Source: Acetobacter sacchari
GTDB lineage: Bacteria > Pseudomonadota > Alphaproteobacteria > Acetobacterales > Acetobacteraceae
DNA: 64,000 nucleotides
Reading direction: 5' to 3'
Assembly (NCBI RefSeq): GCF_017377715.1
Contig: NZ_JAFVMF010000007.1
Location: 1-64,000 of the forward strand
The notes beneath the pieces were generated by a model, which did no database searches, was not told the DNA's origin, and saw only the letters and a list, made by a program, of their open reading frames with translations. Each line of letters opens with the position of its first letter. Positions within the stretch are counted from its first letter, which is position 1. This document shows positions 36,528 to 47,600 of the stretch, in pieces. A program made the position numbers and the translations under genes.

Positions 36528-37064
36528 TCAACTTTGCGAGAACGATTCCAGCCAGGACGTCTTCGGTCCCAATCCGGCCCATGCCAACGCGATTGATTCC
36601 CGCTCCTCCGCCTCTACGCGGAAGGTGGCCAGGGTCGCGAGCGCAAAATCGGAATCCAGCGCCGCCTCCACGCCGTTGAGATAACGCGCGAGAGCCGGGA
36701 GGCCAGGATTGTGGCCGACGAGCAGGATCGTATGAACGGAGTCGCGGATGGCTCGTAAACGGGCCAGCAGTTCGTCGGGCGCGGCGAGGTAGAGCGTCGG
36801 CTCGATTCTGATCTCTGGCCGGGCATTGCGCCCGAAGGGCAGCAATCCTGCATAGGTCTGTCTGGTGCGCAGCGCCGGACTGCAGAGCACCAGATCCGGG
36901 ATAAGCCCGGCGCGGCGCATGCTTTCGCCGCGTTGCCGGGCGATCTGGTGGCCTGCGGCCGTCAGGGGGCGCGCCAGATCGGCGTCGCGTCCGAGATCGC
37001 CGCCTTCGGGCGGCGCGGCCTCGGCATGGCGCAGGAGCAGCAGACGATGGGCGACGGGTTTCAC
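36528..37064 (-). CDS. SixA-type phosphohistidine phosphatase
   Basis: A 178-residue histidine phosphatase superfamily protein. The catalytic RHG-type motif is LLLRHAEAAPP near the N-terminus, with the second conserved His in LLVGHNPGLPAL near residue 122. Size and motifs fit SixA, which removes phosphate from phosphohistidine proteins. Its ATG overlaps the aroQ stop by 4 bp, so it is coupled to chorismate mutase; no functional link is obvious. Confidence 0.87.
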   Translation of the reverse strand: MKPVAHRLLLLRHAEAAPPEGGDLGRDADLARPLTAAGHQIARQRGESMRRAGLIPDLVLCSPALRTRQTYAGLLPFGRNARPEIRIEPTLYLAAPDELLARLRAIRDSVHTILLVGHNPGLPALARYLNGVEAALDSDFALATLATFRVEAEERESIALAWAGLGPKTSWLESFSQS

Positions 37065-37435
37065 GGCGCCTCGCCTGCTCCAGACAAAGCCTGTCCCTGA
37101 TTTCGGTCTCGGGCGATGGCTTCGTGGTGGCGTATGACCTCACGAATGATGAAGTTCAGGAATTTCTCCGCGAAATCCGGATCCAGTCGGGAACTGGCGG
37201 CAAGCGTGCGTAACCGCTCGATCTGCCGCGCTTCTCGCGCCGGGTCGGCGGCCGGCATGCTGCTCCGGGCTTTCAATTCGCCGACCGCCTGCGTGCAGCG
37301 GAACCGCTCCGCGAGGATCGAGATCAGCGCGGTGTCGATATTGTCGATGCTCTGTCGCAGTTCGGCGAGTCTGGCGGCGGCGTCCGCCCCATCCGAAAAT
37401 CCGGCGCCGGTTGGCTCGTTTGTCGTCGCGGTCAC
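37061..37435 (-). CDS. Chorismate mutase (AroQ type)
   Basis: A 124-residue monofunctional all-helical chorismate mutase, converting chorismate to prephenate. Family blocks are LRQSIDNIDTALISILAERFRCTQAVGELKA (read in parts), DPAREARQIERLR and FLNFIIREVIRHHE. The N-terminal ~20 residues are a low-complexity extension. It overlaps the phosphatase gene downstream by 4 bp. Confidence 0.92.
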   Translation of the reverse strand: MTATTNEPTGAGFSDGADAAARLAELRQSIDNIDTALISILAERFRCTQAVGELKARSSMPAADPAREARQIERLRTLAASSRLDPDFAEKFLNFIIREVIRHHEAIARDRNQGQALSGAGEAP

Positions 37436-37561
37436 ACCTGCCCCGTGTTCTTGAAACGTGAAAAACGGCGCATTTCCCGTGCCGAAAAGGCGGTCGGAAA
37501 CGCCTGCCCATTCATCACGCGGACAAGCCTTCTGTCAAAGCCGACGACCCAGCGCCACGCA

Positions 37562-38359
37562 TCAGAATCCTTGTGGCGCGGCGCCGTGGGAATCGCGCGG
37601 AGAGCCGTGGTCGAAGTAGGGTTCCGGCGCGGGATAGTCAGGGGTGTGGGGATCTTCCGCAGGCAGGTCGATCCACGCGAGATGCCCGCCTTTGCCAGCG
37701 CCGGTATCCACGAATACGGCGGTTCCGCCGTTTCGTCCGTGCTTCACCCAGGGGCGTCCATCTGTAGAGCGACGGTCGTGGCCACAATAGACAGTGTATC
37801 CGGCGGGAATGTGGTCCACCCAGTTCAGGCGCCGCTCCGGGTAGCCGTCCGCCTGAGTGCGTCCCACCACTTCTCCGAACATCGCGCGTGAGAGGACCGG
37901 CGTGACGCCGTCGAGACCGCCGGGCGCATCCTCGACGAGCATGCGTGTGTGGAAGGCGCCGTGTACGAAGACGCGGCGGCCAAGCCGCAACCATGTGGGC
38001 GCAGCGGACAGCATTGGGACGACGATATCCAGCACGTCCGCGTTTTCAGGGCGGGTGATTTGGGCGAGAGTGGCTTCGACGACAGGATCGCGCCGCAGTT
38101 TACGCCCGAGCAGAGCCCGGCCCAGCTTGCGATCATGATTGCCGAGCACGAAGACGCCCCGACGCTCCTCTATAACGGACGCCATGAGCCTCAGCGCGCC
38201 AGCACTGTCGGGGCCGTAATCCACCAGATCGCCAAGCTGCACGACGAACCGATCCGTCGCCGTCGCATGGCGGAAGGCGGCTATATCGCCGTGCACGTCC
38301 CCCACCACCCGCACGGGGCGGCCGGCGATTAGTCGCGCGAATGAACTGCTTTCACTCAT
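37562..38359 (-). CDS. Calcineurin-like metallophosphatase
   Basis: A 265-residue PPP-family metallophosphoesterase. Metal-ligand motifs appear in order: VVGDVHGD (near 19), QLGDLVDYGP (near 42), VLGNHDRK (near 72), a later His in FVHGAFHTRM and YCGHDRRS. This resembles bacterial PrpE/ApaH-like phosphatases acting on diadenosine polyphosphates or phosphoproteins; the substrate is not known. It precedes aroQ by 126 bp on the same strand. Confidence 0.85.
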   Translation of the reverse strand: MSESSSFARLIAGRPVRVVGDVHGDIAAFRHATATDRFVVQLGDLVDYGPDSAGALRLMASVIEERRGVFVLGNHDRKLGRALLGRKLRRDPVVEATLAQITRPENADVLDIVVPMLSAAPTWLRLGRRVFVHGAFHTRMLVEDAPGGLDGVTPVLSRAMFGEVVGRTQADGYPERRLNWVDHIPAGYTVYCGHDRRSTDGRPWVKHGRNGGTAVFVDTGAGKGGHLAWIDLPAEDPHTPDYPAPEPYFDHGSPRDSHGAAPQGF

Positions 38360-40325
<1,966 letters not shown>

Positions 40326-40337
40326 AAAAGCTGTTTG

Positions 40338-40360
40338 GGCTGGCGGGTAACGCCAGCCCA
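40338..40360 (+). terminator. Hairpin after aarC
   Basis: A perfect 9-bp stem (gggctggcg / cgccagccc) with a 5-base loop lies 12 bp after the aarC stop. There is no T-run, so it may stabilise the 3' end rather than terminate. Confidence 0.55.
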
Positions 40361-40640
40361 GCCCGCTAAGTCAGTCGCTTGCTTACCCATCGGAGCGTTG
40401 GCCAGCTTGCGTTCCGTCTATTCTGTTCGCTCGTCGCCGATTTGCCCGCCGGCCGCCCATGAGGATCGCCTTGATCGGTCTGGGCCGCGCCAAAGTCGGT
40501 TTAGCCTCAGTCAGTCGAGGTGACTGGCCGGACGGGGGTTTTTGGTCCTAACGTGCAGCTTCGCCACACCATTTCGGGCGTGGCCTTCGTACCCCAAGGC
40601 GTGCTTCGCGCCTCAAGAACAAAGAGCTGGAAAAGCGACC

Positions 40641-42050
40641 ATGACCACCGGCGCAGACCGGGCGACGGGCTTTGGCGACAACGCCGAGGCATTGTATCGC
40701 CGCGTCACCCTTCGCATCGTTCCCTATATTTTCGTCTGTTACCTGTTCAATTACCTCGACCGTGTGAATGTCGGCTTCGCCAAGCTGCAGATGCTCGACG
40801 CTCTCGGCCTGAATGACGAGCAGTTCGGGCTGGCGGCAGGCATCTTCTTCATCGGATATGTCTGTTGCGGCGTTCCGGCGAACATCGCATTGCAAAAATT
40901 CGGCGCCCGGCGCTGGCTGTCTATCATCATGGTCGTCTGGGGAGCGTTGTCCGCCAGTCTGGCGTTTGTTCACAGCGCGACCGCCTTTTACGTCCTCCGC
41001 TTCCTGACCGGCGCGGCGGAGGCCGGGTTTTTCCCCGGTCTGGTGCTCTACCTGACGCGATGGTTCCCGACTGATCGCCGGGGACGCGTGATGGCGCTGT
41101 TCATGGCGGCGATTCCGCTGTCTGGCGTCGTGGGCGGTCCGCTTTCCGGGTGGATCATGGCCTCGTTCGGGGGCGGGGCCGCCGGAGCGCCGGGCGGTGT
41201 AGGCGGCTTGCAGGCGTGGCAGTGGCTCTTTCTGCTGCAGGGCGCGCCGACGGTGGCGCTGGGCGTCGGTGTGGCCTTCATCCTGAGCGATGACGCGAAG
41301 CGCGCGCGATGGCTGTCATCAATGGACCGCGCAGCGCTGGAAGGGCGATTATCAGCCGATGCCGCCGCACAGGCGCCCGCTCAGCGCGCAGCGAATTTTG
41401 GCGACGTCTTACGCAGCCCCTGGATATGGGCGATGGGGCTGGTCTATTTCTGCGTGCAGGGCGGGGTTTACGCGATCAATTTCTGGCTGCCGTCGCTTGT
41501 GCGGGCGAGCTTCGGTGAGGATCTGCAACTGGTCGGCTGGCTGAGCGCCGCCCCCTACGCCGTGGCCGCAGCGGTAATGCTTCTCGTCGGGCGCTCTGCG
41601 GATCGCACGCAGGAGCGGCGGTGGCACCTCGCCGGGCCGATGTTGCTGGCGGCTGCGGGACTTTTGACAGCGGCATGGACCGGAGGCGCCCATGCGCAGG
41701 ACCCGACGATCCGTTTCGTTGCTTTGCTCGGGATGTCGCTGGGCGCCTCGGGCGCGTTGACCGGGCTTGCGATGTTCTGGCCGCTTGCGTCCTCGTTTCT
41801 CGGCGCGGAGGCTGCGGCGGCGGGGCTCGCGCTGATCAACTCGATGGGGCAGGTCGCCGGGTTCGTCAGCCCCTATCTGGTCGGATGGATCAGCCACGTT
41901 ACGGGCGGACCGGGCGACGCGTTGGTGGTTCTGGCTGCGCTGATGGTTGCTGGCGTCGCCATCGTCCTTCGCAGCCCGGTGGCTGGCCGAACTGGCCGTG
42001 CGGCGTGCGCGATTTTCGTTGGACGTAAAGCAGGGAACGAAACGAGATGA
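40641..42050 (+). CDS. MFS transporter, anion:cation symporter type
   Basis: A 469-residue inner-membrane major facilitator with about 12 transmembrane helices. The N-terminus YIFVCYLFNYLDRVNVGFAKLQM is typical of the ACS family (tartrate, hexuronate, glucarate, phthalate carriers). The central loop after helix 6 is hydrophilic. ATG 40641 is behind GGAAAAG; the upstream extension is not needed. Its stop overlaps the glycerate kinase ATG (ATGA), so it probably imports glycerate or a sugar acid that yields glycerate (inference from context). Confidence 0.85.
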   Translation: MTTGADRATGFGDNAEALYRRVTLRIVPYIFVCYLFNYLDRVNVGFAKLQMLDALGLNDEQFGLAAGIFFIGYVCCGVPANIALQKFGARRWLSIIMVVWGALSASLAFVHSATAFYVLRFLTGAAEAGFFPGLVLYLTRWFPTDRRGRVMALFMAAIPLSGVVGGPLSGWIMASFGGGAAGAPGGVGGLQAWQWLFLLQGAPTVALGVGVAFILSDDAKRARWLSSMDRAALEGRLSADAAAQAPAQRAANFGDVLRSPWIWAMGLVYFCVQGGVYAINFWLPSLVRASFGEDLQLVGWLSAAPYAVAAAVMLLVGRSADRTQERRWHLAGPMLLAAAGLLTAAWTGGAHAQDPTIRFVALLGMSLGASGALTGLAMFWPLASSFLGAEAAAAGLALINSMGQVAGFVSPYLVGWISHVTGGPGDALVVLAALMVAGVAIVLRSPVAGRTGRAACAIFVGRKAGNETR

Positions 42051-43204
42051 AGATTGCGATCATCTGCGATTCCTTCAAGGAGAGTCTCTCCGCGTTGGAG
42101 GTGGCCGATGAGATCGAGGCGGGGTTCCGTCTCGTCTGGCCTGACGTCGTCTGCGTGAAGTCGCCTGCGGCTGACGGCGGTGAAGGGACTGTTGCGGCGC
42201 TGGTCGCTGCGACCGGCGGACGCATTGTGCGGACATGCGTTACGGGTCCGCTGGGCGATCCTGTAGAGGGGTTCTTCGGCGTCACGGGCGACGGCCGGAC
42301 GGCCATCATCGAGATGGCTGCGGCTGCAGGACTTGAACTGCTGCCGTCGGAACGCCGCGATCCACTCCGAGCGACGACGCGCGGCGTGGGCGAACTGTTT
42401 CGCGCGGCGCTCGACGCCGGGTGTCGGCATATCATCCTTGGCCTTGGCGGCAGCGCCACGAATGACGGCGGAGCCGGCTTCGCGCAGGCGCTGGGAGCGT
42501 CGCTCCTTGACGATTCGGGGCGTGAGGTTGAAGCGGGCGGCGCGGCGCTTGCGCGGCTTGCGCGGATAAGTCTCGATGAGCTGGATCCGCGTCTGGCGGA
42601 GACGCGCGTCGATGTGGCGTGCGACGTAGACAATCCCCTGACTGGCGAGCATGGCGCATCGGCGATCTTCGGACCGCAGAAGGGCGCGACTCCGGCAATG
42701 GTAGGCGTTCTGGATGCGGCGCTGAGCCATTACGCCGTGCGTATCGCAGCCGATCTGGGGCGCGATGTGGCGTCCGTTCCCGGCGCGGGCGCGGCGGGTG
42801 GCATGGGCGCTGCGGCGCTGGCTTTTCTTGACGCGCGCATGCGCCCCGGCGTCGAAATCGTGATGGAGGCGCTCGGCGTCGCGGAGATCGTCGCGGACGT
42901 GGATCTGGTCATTACCGGCGAGGGACGGATCGACGGCCAGACGGTGCGTGGCAAGACGCCCGCTGGCGTTGCGCGGGTGGCTCAGCAGGCCGGCAAACCG
43001 GTGATCGCAATAGCCGGGTCTCTCGGCGCGGGCGTCGACGACGTCTACGCGGCGGGCATCGACGCCGTTTTCTCGACGATGCAAAGGCCCGGATCGCTTG
43101 GCGACGCTCTGGCGGAAGCTCGCTCTAGCTTGCGCCGGACAGTGCGCAACGTCGCCATGGCGATCAAGCTGGGACGCGGGTTTGGCGATAAGGCAGTGGC
43201 TTGA
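42047..43204 (+). CDS. Glycerate 2-kinase
   Basis: A 385-residue GarK/GlxK-type kinase phosphorylating glycerate to 2-phosphoglycerate. Blocks seen: ICDSFKESLSALEVA at the N-terminus, PAADGGEGTV, ILGLGGSATNDGGAGFAQALG (read in parts), ACDVDNPLTGEHGAS, GAAGGMGAA and ITGEGRIDGQTVRGKTP. It overlaps the MFS transporter by 4 bp. A pseudogene remnant abuts its stop codon. Confidence 0.93.
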   Translation: MKIAIICDSFKESLSALEVADEIEAGFRLVWPDVVCVKSPAADGGEGTVAALVAATGGRIVRTCVTGPLGDPVEGFFGVTGDGRTAIIEMAAAAGLELLPSERRDPLRATTRGVGELFRAALDAGCRHIILGLGGSATNDGGAGFAQALGASLLDDSGREVEAGGAALARLARISLDELDPRLAETRVDVACDVDNPLTGEHGASAIFGPQKGATPAMVGVLDAALSHYAVRIAADLGRDVASVPGAGAAGGMGAAALAFLDARMRPGVEIVMEALGVAEIVADVDLVITGEGRIDGQTVRGKTPAGVARVAQQAGKPVIAIAGSLGAGVDDVYAAGIDAVFSTMQRPGSLGDALAEARSSLRRTVRNVAMAIKLGRGFGDKAVA

Positions 43205-43677
43205 CCGCCCGTACCGCCGTTCACGGCAGAAGCGGTTGCGCTTAAAGCCCGTATGGCTGAGGATGCGCGGATTAGCCGGAATCCGCACAAGGTGTCGCTC
43301 GCCTACACCGAGGACAGCATTGGGCGGAACCCTGCCGAGTCCATTGTCGCACGCGAGCAGATCGTAGGATTCCTTGCAGGCAAATGGGCGCGGGAGATGG
43401 GGTGCCGCCTCATCAAGGAAGTCTGGACGCACGAAGGGCGCCGCTTCGCCTAAAGTGGCGAGACGACAGCGGGCAATGGTTCTGGTCCCACGGTAATGAG
43501 AACTGGCAGTTCGACGACGCCGGGCTGATGGCGTTGTGGACTGCATTGGTCAACGACGTGCCGGTCACTGAAACGGAGCAGCTGTATCACCGGCCGCAGG
43601 ACGTTCGCCCTGACGATCGTCCGTCGCAAAGCCAACTGGCTCTCCAGGGAACACAACCGACGCGACGATGCGTTTGA
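43205..43677 (+). pseudogene. Broken DUF1348 (NTF2/SnoaL-like) gene
   Basis: Two frames together recover a DUF1348-family protein. The first, in frame with the glycerate kinase stop and lacking a start codon near its beginning, reads PPFTAEAVALKARMAEDA, then NPHKVSLAYTEDS and KWAREMGCRLIKEVW, ending at TAA 43451-43453. The second phase continues WRDDSGQWFWSHGNENW, then FDDAGLMALWTALVNDVPV. A few residues at the junction (around 43440-43460) are missing compared with intact relatives as remembered. The start is missing and the frame is broken, so it is non-functional. Confidence 0.75.
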
Positions 43678-43723
43678 AAGCTGGCGCGGCCTTTTGTCTT
43701 CGTCAGTTTATTGGAGCCCGGCT

Positions 43724-44605
43724 TTACTGCCTGGCTGCGTCTTCGCCGGTCATCGTTTCGGCGAAGCGCACAGGCTGGTCTGTCACGATGATATCTACAG
43801 GCTCGTCGAGCAGCGCCTGCAATTTCGCCGGATCGTCAGGCGTCGTCGGGCCGTCGGCAATAACCGCTTCGGCGTCGTGATGGGCCAGGGCGAACAGCTC
43901 CGGCGTCGCGGAGGCGGGCAGATAAGCGGCGAACCGATGCGAGCCCACAAGGCGTCGGGCGTGCTGTTCCTCGCGCGCCGAGCGCACGGGAAGAGCGATC
44001 ATCATGCCGCCGTCGGCGGCCATGGCGGTGCGCGCTTCAGCGTCGTTGGTCGCGGCGAGAATGACGTGATGACGCATATCCGCGGCCCGAATGGCCTGCG
44101 CCACATGCTTCGGGGTCGCGCCATGCAGGGAGAGCATAACCAGTTTGCGTCCCTTGCGGGACGCGGAAAGCGCGCTGGAGAGCGATTGCGTCCCGCCGCC
44201 GACGGTCAACAGTCCGGCGGTCGATTCGAAAACGTCCAGCCTGACCATCGCGGGCGCATACTGGCGCCCGGTCAGCAGATCCGTGGGGATGGCCGCATTG
44301 GCGACCGCGCCGGGGAGAATCGCCGACATGGCGCCGCCCGAAGTAAGCGGCCCAACCAGCGTGGCCGTGGCGGCGTCGCCACTCGCGCAGACGAGCATGC
44401 CGTGATGGATGCGCGACAGAATGGCGTCAGCGCGGGATTCCCGCCAGACGAGCAGACCGCCGGCGACGCCAAGGGCGCACATCGCGATAGCGGCCTTGCG
44501 CATGCAACGGCGCATGACCACCGGGCGCGCCACGCCGCTGTTCTTGCAGTCGCAGACAGAGCGCGAAGGAGCGACGTCGAGTGTGAGGACGTCAGGATCA
44601 GGCAT
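43724..44605 (-). CDS. Membrane-anchored hypothetical protein, weakly GDPD-like
   Basis: A 293-residue protein with one N-terminal transmembrane segment (AAIAMCALGVAGGLLVW, about residues 38-55). The remaining soluble part is probably periplasmic. The C-terminus (LLDEPVDIIVTDQPVRFAE) and the mid-region (RKLVMLSLHGATPKHVAQAIR) recall glycerophosphodiester phosphodiesterases, but the catalytic HRG and ExD motifs are not seen, so an inactive or different fold is possible. ATG 44605 overlaps the smc stop, making it the last gene of a dsbA-smc unit. Confidence 0.65.
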   Translation of the reverse strand: MPDPDVLTLDVAPSRSVCDCKNSGVARPVVMRRCMRKAAIAMCALGVAGGLLVWRESRADAILSRIHHGMLVCASGDAATATLVGPLTSGGAMSAILPGAVANAAIPTDLLTGRQYAPAMVRLDVFESTAGLLTVGGGTQSLSSALSASRKGRKLVMLSLHGATPKHVAQAIRAADMRHHVILAATNDAEARTAMAADGGMMIALPVRSAREEQHARRLVGSHRFAAYLPASATPELFALAHHDAEAVIADGPTTPDDPAKLQALLDEPVDIIVTDQPVRFAETMTGEDAARQ

Positions 44606-47600
44606 GGGCCTCTTCCCGTGTTTGGCTTCCAGCCATGGCGGACGCGCGTTCAAGATCGACCGAGAGCACACGGCTTACGCCGCGCTCCTGCATCGTTACT
44701 CCGAACAGACGGTCCATATGGGCCATGGTGAGTTGATGATGTGTCACAACAAGAAAACGCGTTCCGGCTTCACTGGCCATGTCGCCCAACAGGGCGCAGA
44801 AACGACCAACATTGGCGTCGTCGAGAGGCGCGTCAACCTCGTCGAGCACGCATATCGGCGCTGGATTGCACCTGAATACAGCAAAAATCAATGATAAAGC
44901 TGTCAGCGCCTGCTCGCCGCCCGACAACAGCGACAGGGTGGCGAGTTTCTTCCCGGGCGGCTGTGCGTAGATTTCAAGCCCGGCCTGAAGCGGGTCGTCG
45001 CTGCCCACAAGGCCAAGATGCGCACGCCCGCCGCCGAACATCCGCGAGAACAGCGACTGGAAATGCTGGTCGACTTGCGTGAATACGGCCATCAGCCGCT
45101 CCCGGCCTTCCTTGTTCAACGCGCCGATCGAACCGCGAAGGCGGGCGATGGCGGTTTCCAGCTCACCATGTTCGCGCTGGATAGTGTCGATATGGGTCTG
45201 GGCTTCTTGCGCTTCAATATCGGCGCGCAGGTTGACCGGCCCCATGTCCTCCCGCTCACGCGTCAGGCGTGCGATCTTGCGGCGAAGGCTGGTTTCGGCG
45301 GACTCGGTCAGATCGCTGACCGGGGCGAGCGGCGGTTCAGGGGTTTCGGCCAGCAGCTGGTCGAGAATGGCTCGGGCCTGTTCGCTCTTGCCTTCGCTGC
45401 GCAGCACGTCCTCGCGCGCCGCAGCCAGCGCGGCTTCGGCGCGACGGCGCTCGTCCTGTGCGTTGCGAATGCGGGTTTCGGCGGCGTCGCGTGCGGAATC
45501 CGCCGCCAGAAAAACAGCTTCGGCTTCCGCCAGCGCCGAAGCGCTGCTCTCACGCAGACGTTGAGCTTCGGCGGGCAGGGCAGAGACCGTCGCGTGCTCA
45601 CCGGACGCCGCCTGCACGCGCGCCTCGACGTCGTTCAGGGCCGTGCGGGTTGAGGCTTCGCGCGCGGTCCATTCAGAGATTGACGCCTTGAGGGCGGTCA
45701 CGCGCGTGGCGAGCGAACCTGCTTCCGCCAAGAGTGTCGCGCGTAGCTCCCGCGCCGCCTGCTCTTCGGCGCGAAGGGCCGTCACCCGCTCGCGCAGAGT
45801 TTCGACGTTCGCCGGATCGACTGCCGAGGCTTCAGATGTGGCGACGTCGCGGCGGGCGGCCTCAAGCGCCTCGCGCGCTTCGAGCAGTTCCTGCTCCATC
45901 GCCGCGCGGCGAGGCTCGAGCGCGGAAATTCTTGCACCGAGTTCGAGGGAGAGCTCCTGCGTCGCGCGGTGGGTCGCGCGCGCTGCTTCGCCGGAGGCTT
46001 CAGCAGTTTCTGCGGCGGCGCGGGCTTCCGTAAGCGCCACGTCGGCTGCACGCGTCTCGGCCTCGGCGGCCTGAAGCGCGGTCGCCGCAGCCTGCGGGTC
46101 AGCGGCTTCGCCAAGCGCACTCTCCGCCGCGGCGATGGCTGCCTCGGCGGTGGCGACTTCATCGCTCAGTCGAGCCAGTTCCGGGAGAATGGTGGCGAGG
46201 CGCGCTTCAGCCGAACCGTGCCGCGCCTCTGTTTCCTGTGCGCGTTTGCGGGCCGCGTCGAGCGCCTGCTCCGCACGCTGTCGCTCCGTTCTGCGTGCGG
46301 TTTCGGCCTGCGCGGCGCGCTGGTCGCGCTCGCGCGCGCCGTCATGTGCGGCACGCAGCGCAGCCGGATCAGGCAGAGCGCCCTGAGTTTGCTGCGCCTC
46401 GGCGAGCGTCTGTCTCGCCGCTTCCTGAGCCTGCGTCGCGCGCTCATGCTGTGGGCGCACGGCGTCAAGCCGCGCCTTCGCTGCGCCATGACGTCGGGCG
46501 ACGTCGGCCTCCTGTGAGCGGGCCTTGCCCAGCGCAGCCTCGACGGCTGCGCGCGTGGCGCGAGCGGCTTTGACCGCGTCGGACGCGTCTTGCGCCGTGC
46601 GGACGGCGTCAGCGGCCAGGCGTTCGGCCTCCGGCAATGACGCGGCGAGATCCTGAAGCCGCTGCTCGGCTTCCCGCAAGACGCGGCGCTGGGCGAGGCG
46701 TAGTGCGGCCGCGCTGGGCAGGCCCGCCCGCATATGCAGCCCGTCCCATCTCCACAACGCTCCGGCGCGCGTGACCAGGCACTGGCCTGCCGCGAGGCCT
46801 GAAGCGAGGCGTTCAGCGTCGGCGTCTTCGACCAGGCCCGCCAACGACAGGGCGCGCGTCAGCACGTCCGGCGCCGTGACAAGCGCAGCGAGCGGCGTGG
46901 CCTCGGGAGGAAGGGGCGGGGGAGCCGCAAGCGGCGGCAGGTCGCGCCAGTTGCGTGGGGCGTTCGGAGAGGCCAGCGCCTCCGGGGCGTCGAGCCCTTC
47001 CGCGAGTGCAGCCGCCAGCGCAGCTTCCAGCCCGTCCGGGACAGTCAGCAGGTCGGAGACTGGCGCACCACCCGCGTCCTGTTCTTCTCCGCCCTTCAGC
47101 GCTTCGGCAAGACCTTCGGCCTGTGCACGGACACGGGTCTGTTCAGCCTTCAGCGCGCCAAGAGCGGCGTCGTGCTCTCGGGCAGTCGTCGTCGCTTCGC
47201 TCTGGGCGCGATCGGCGGCCTCCAGCGTCTGCTCGATCTCGCTCAGGCGCTGCTCTTCCGCTGCACGCGCCGTCTGGGCTGTGGAGAGGACATCGTCGGG
47301 AACCTCGTCGCGGATGGCGACCTGCAAGTCGCGCGACAGGGTCGCCGCCTCCTGCTCAGCTCGTCGCAGCGCAGCTTCGGCGGCGCGCAGAGCGTCCGCA
47401 GCCGCCGCGCGAATCGTGTTGTCTTCCTGTGCGCGAGCGCGCGCCTCGACCAGCGCCGCGCCCGCGGCTGCGCGCTCAACCTCGGCGGCCTCCAGCGCAG
47501 CTCCGGCGGCGGCGCGTTGCGATTCCGCTTCGGCGAGTGCTGTGGCAAACGCGGCGCGGGCCTCTTCCGGGACCAATCCGGCTTCGGTTTCCGCCTTGCG

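Noticed and set aside
41873..43546. A 557-codon open frame antisense to the MFS and glycerate kinase genes
   Set aside because: The sense-strand genes are well supported and this protein is Arg/Ala/Pro-rich without a family.
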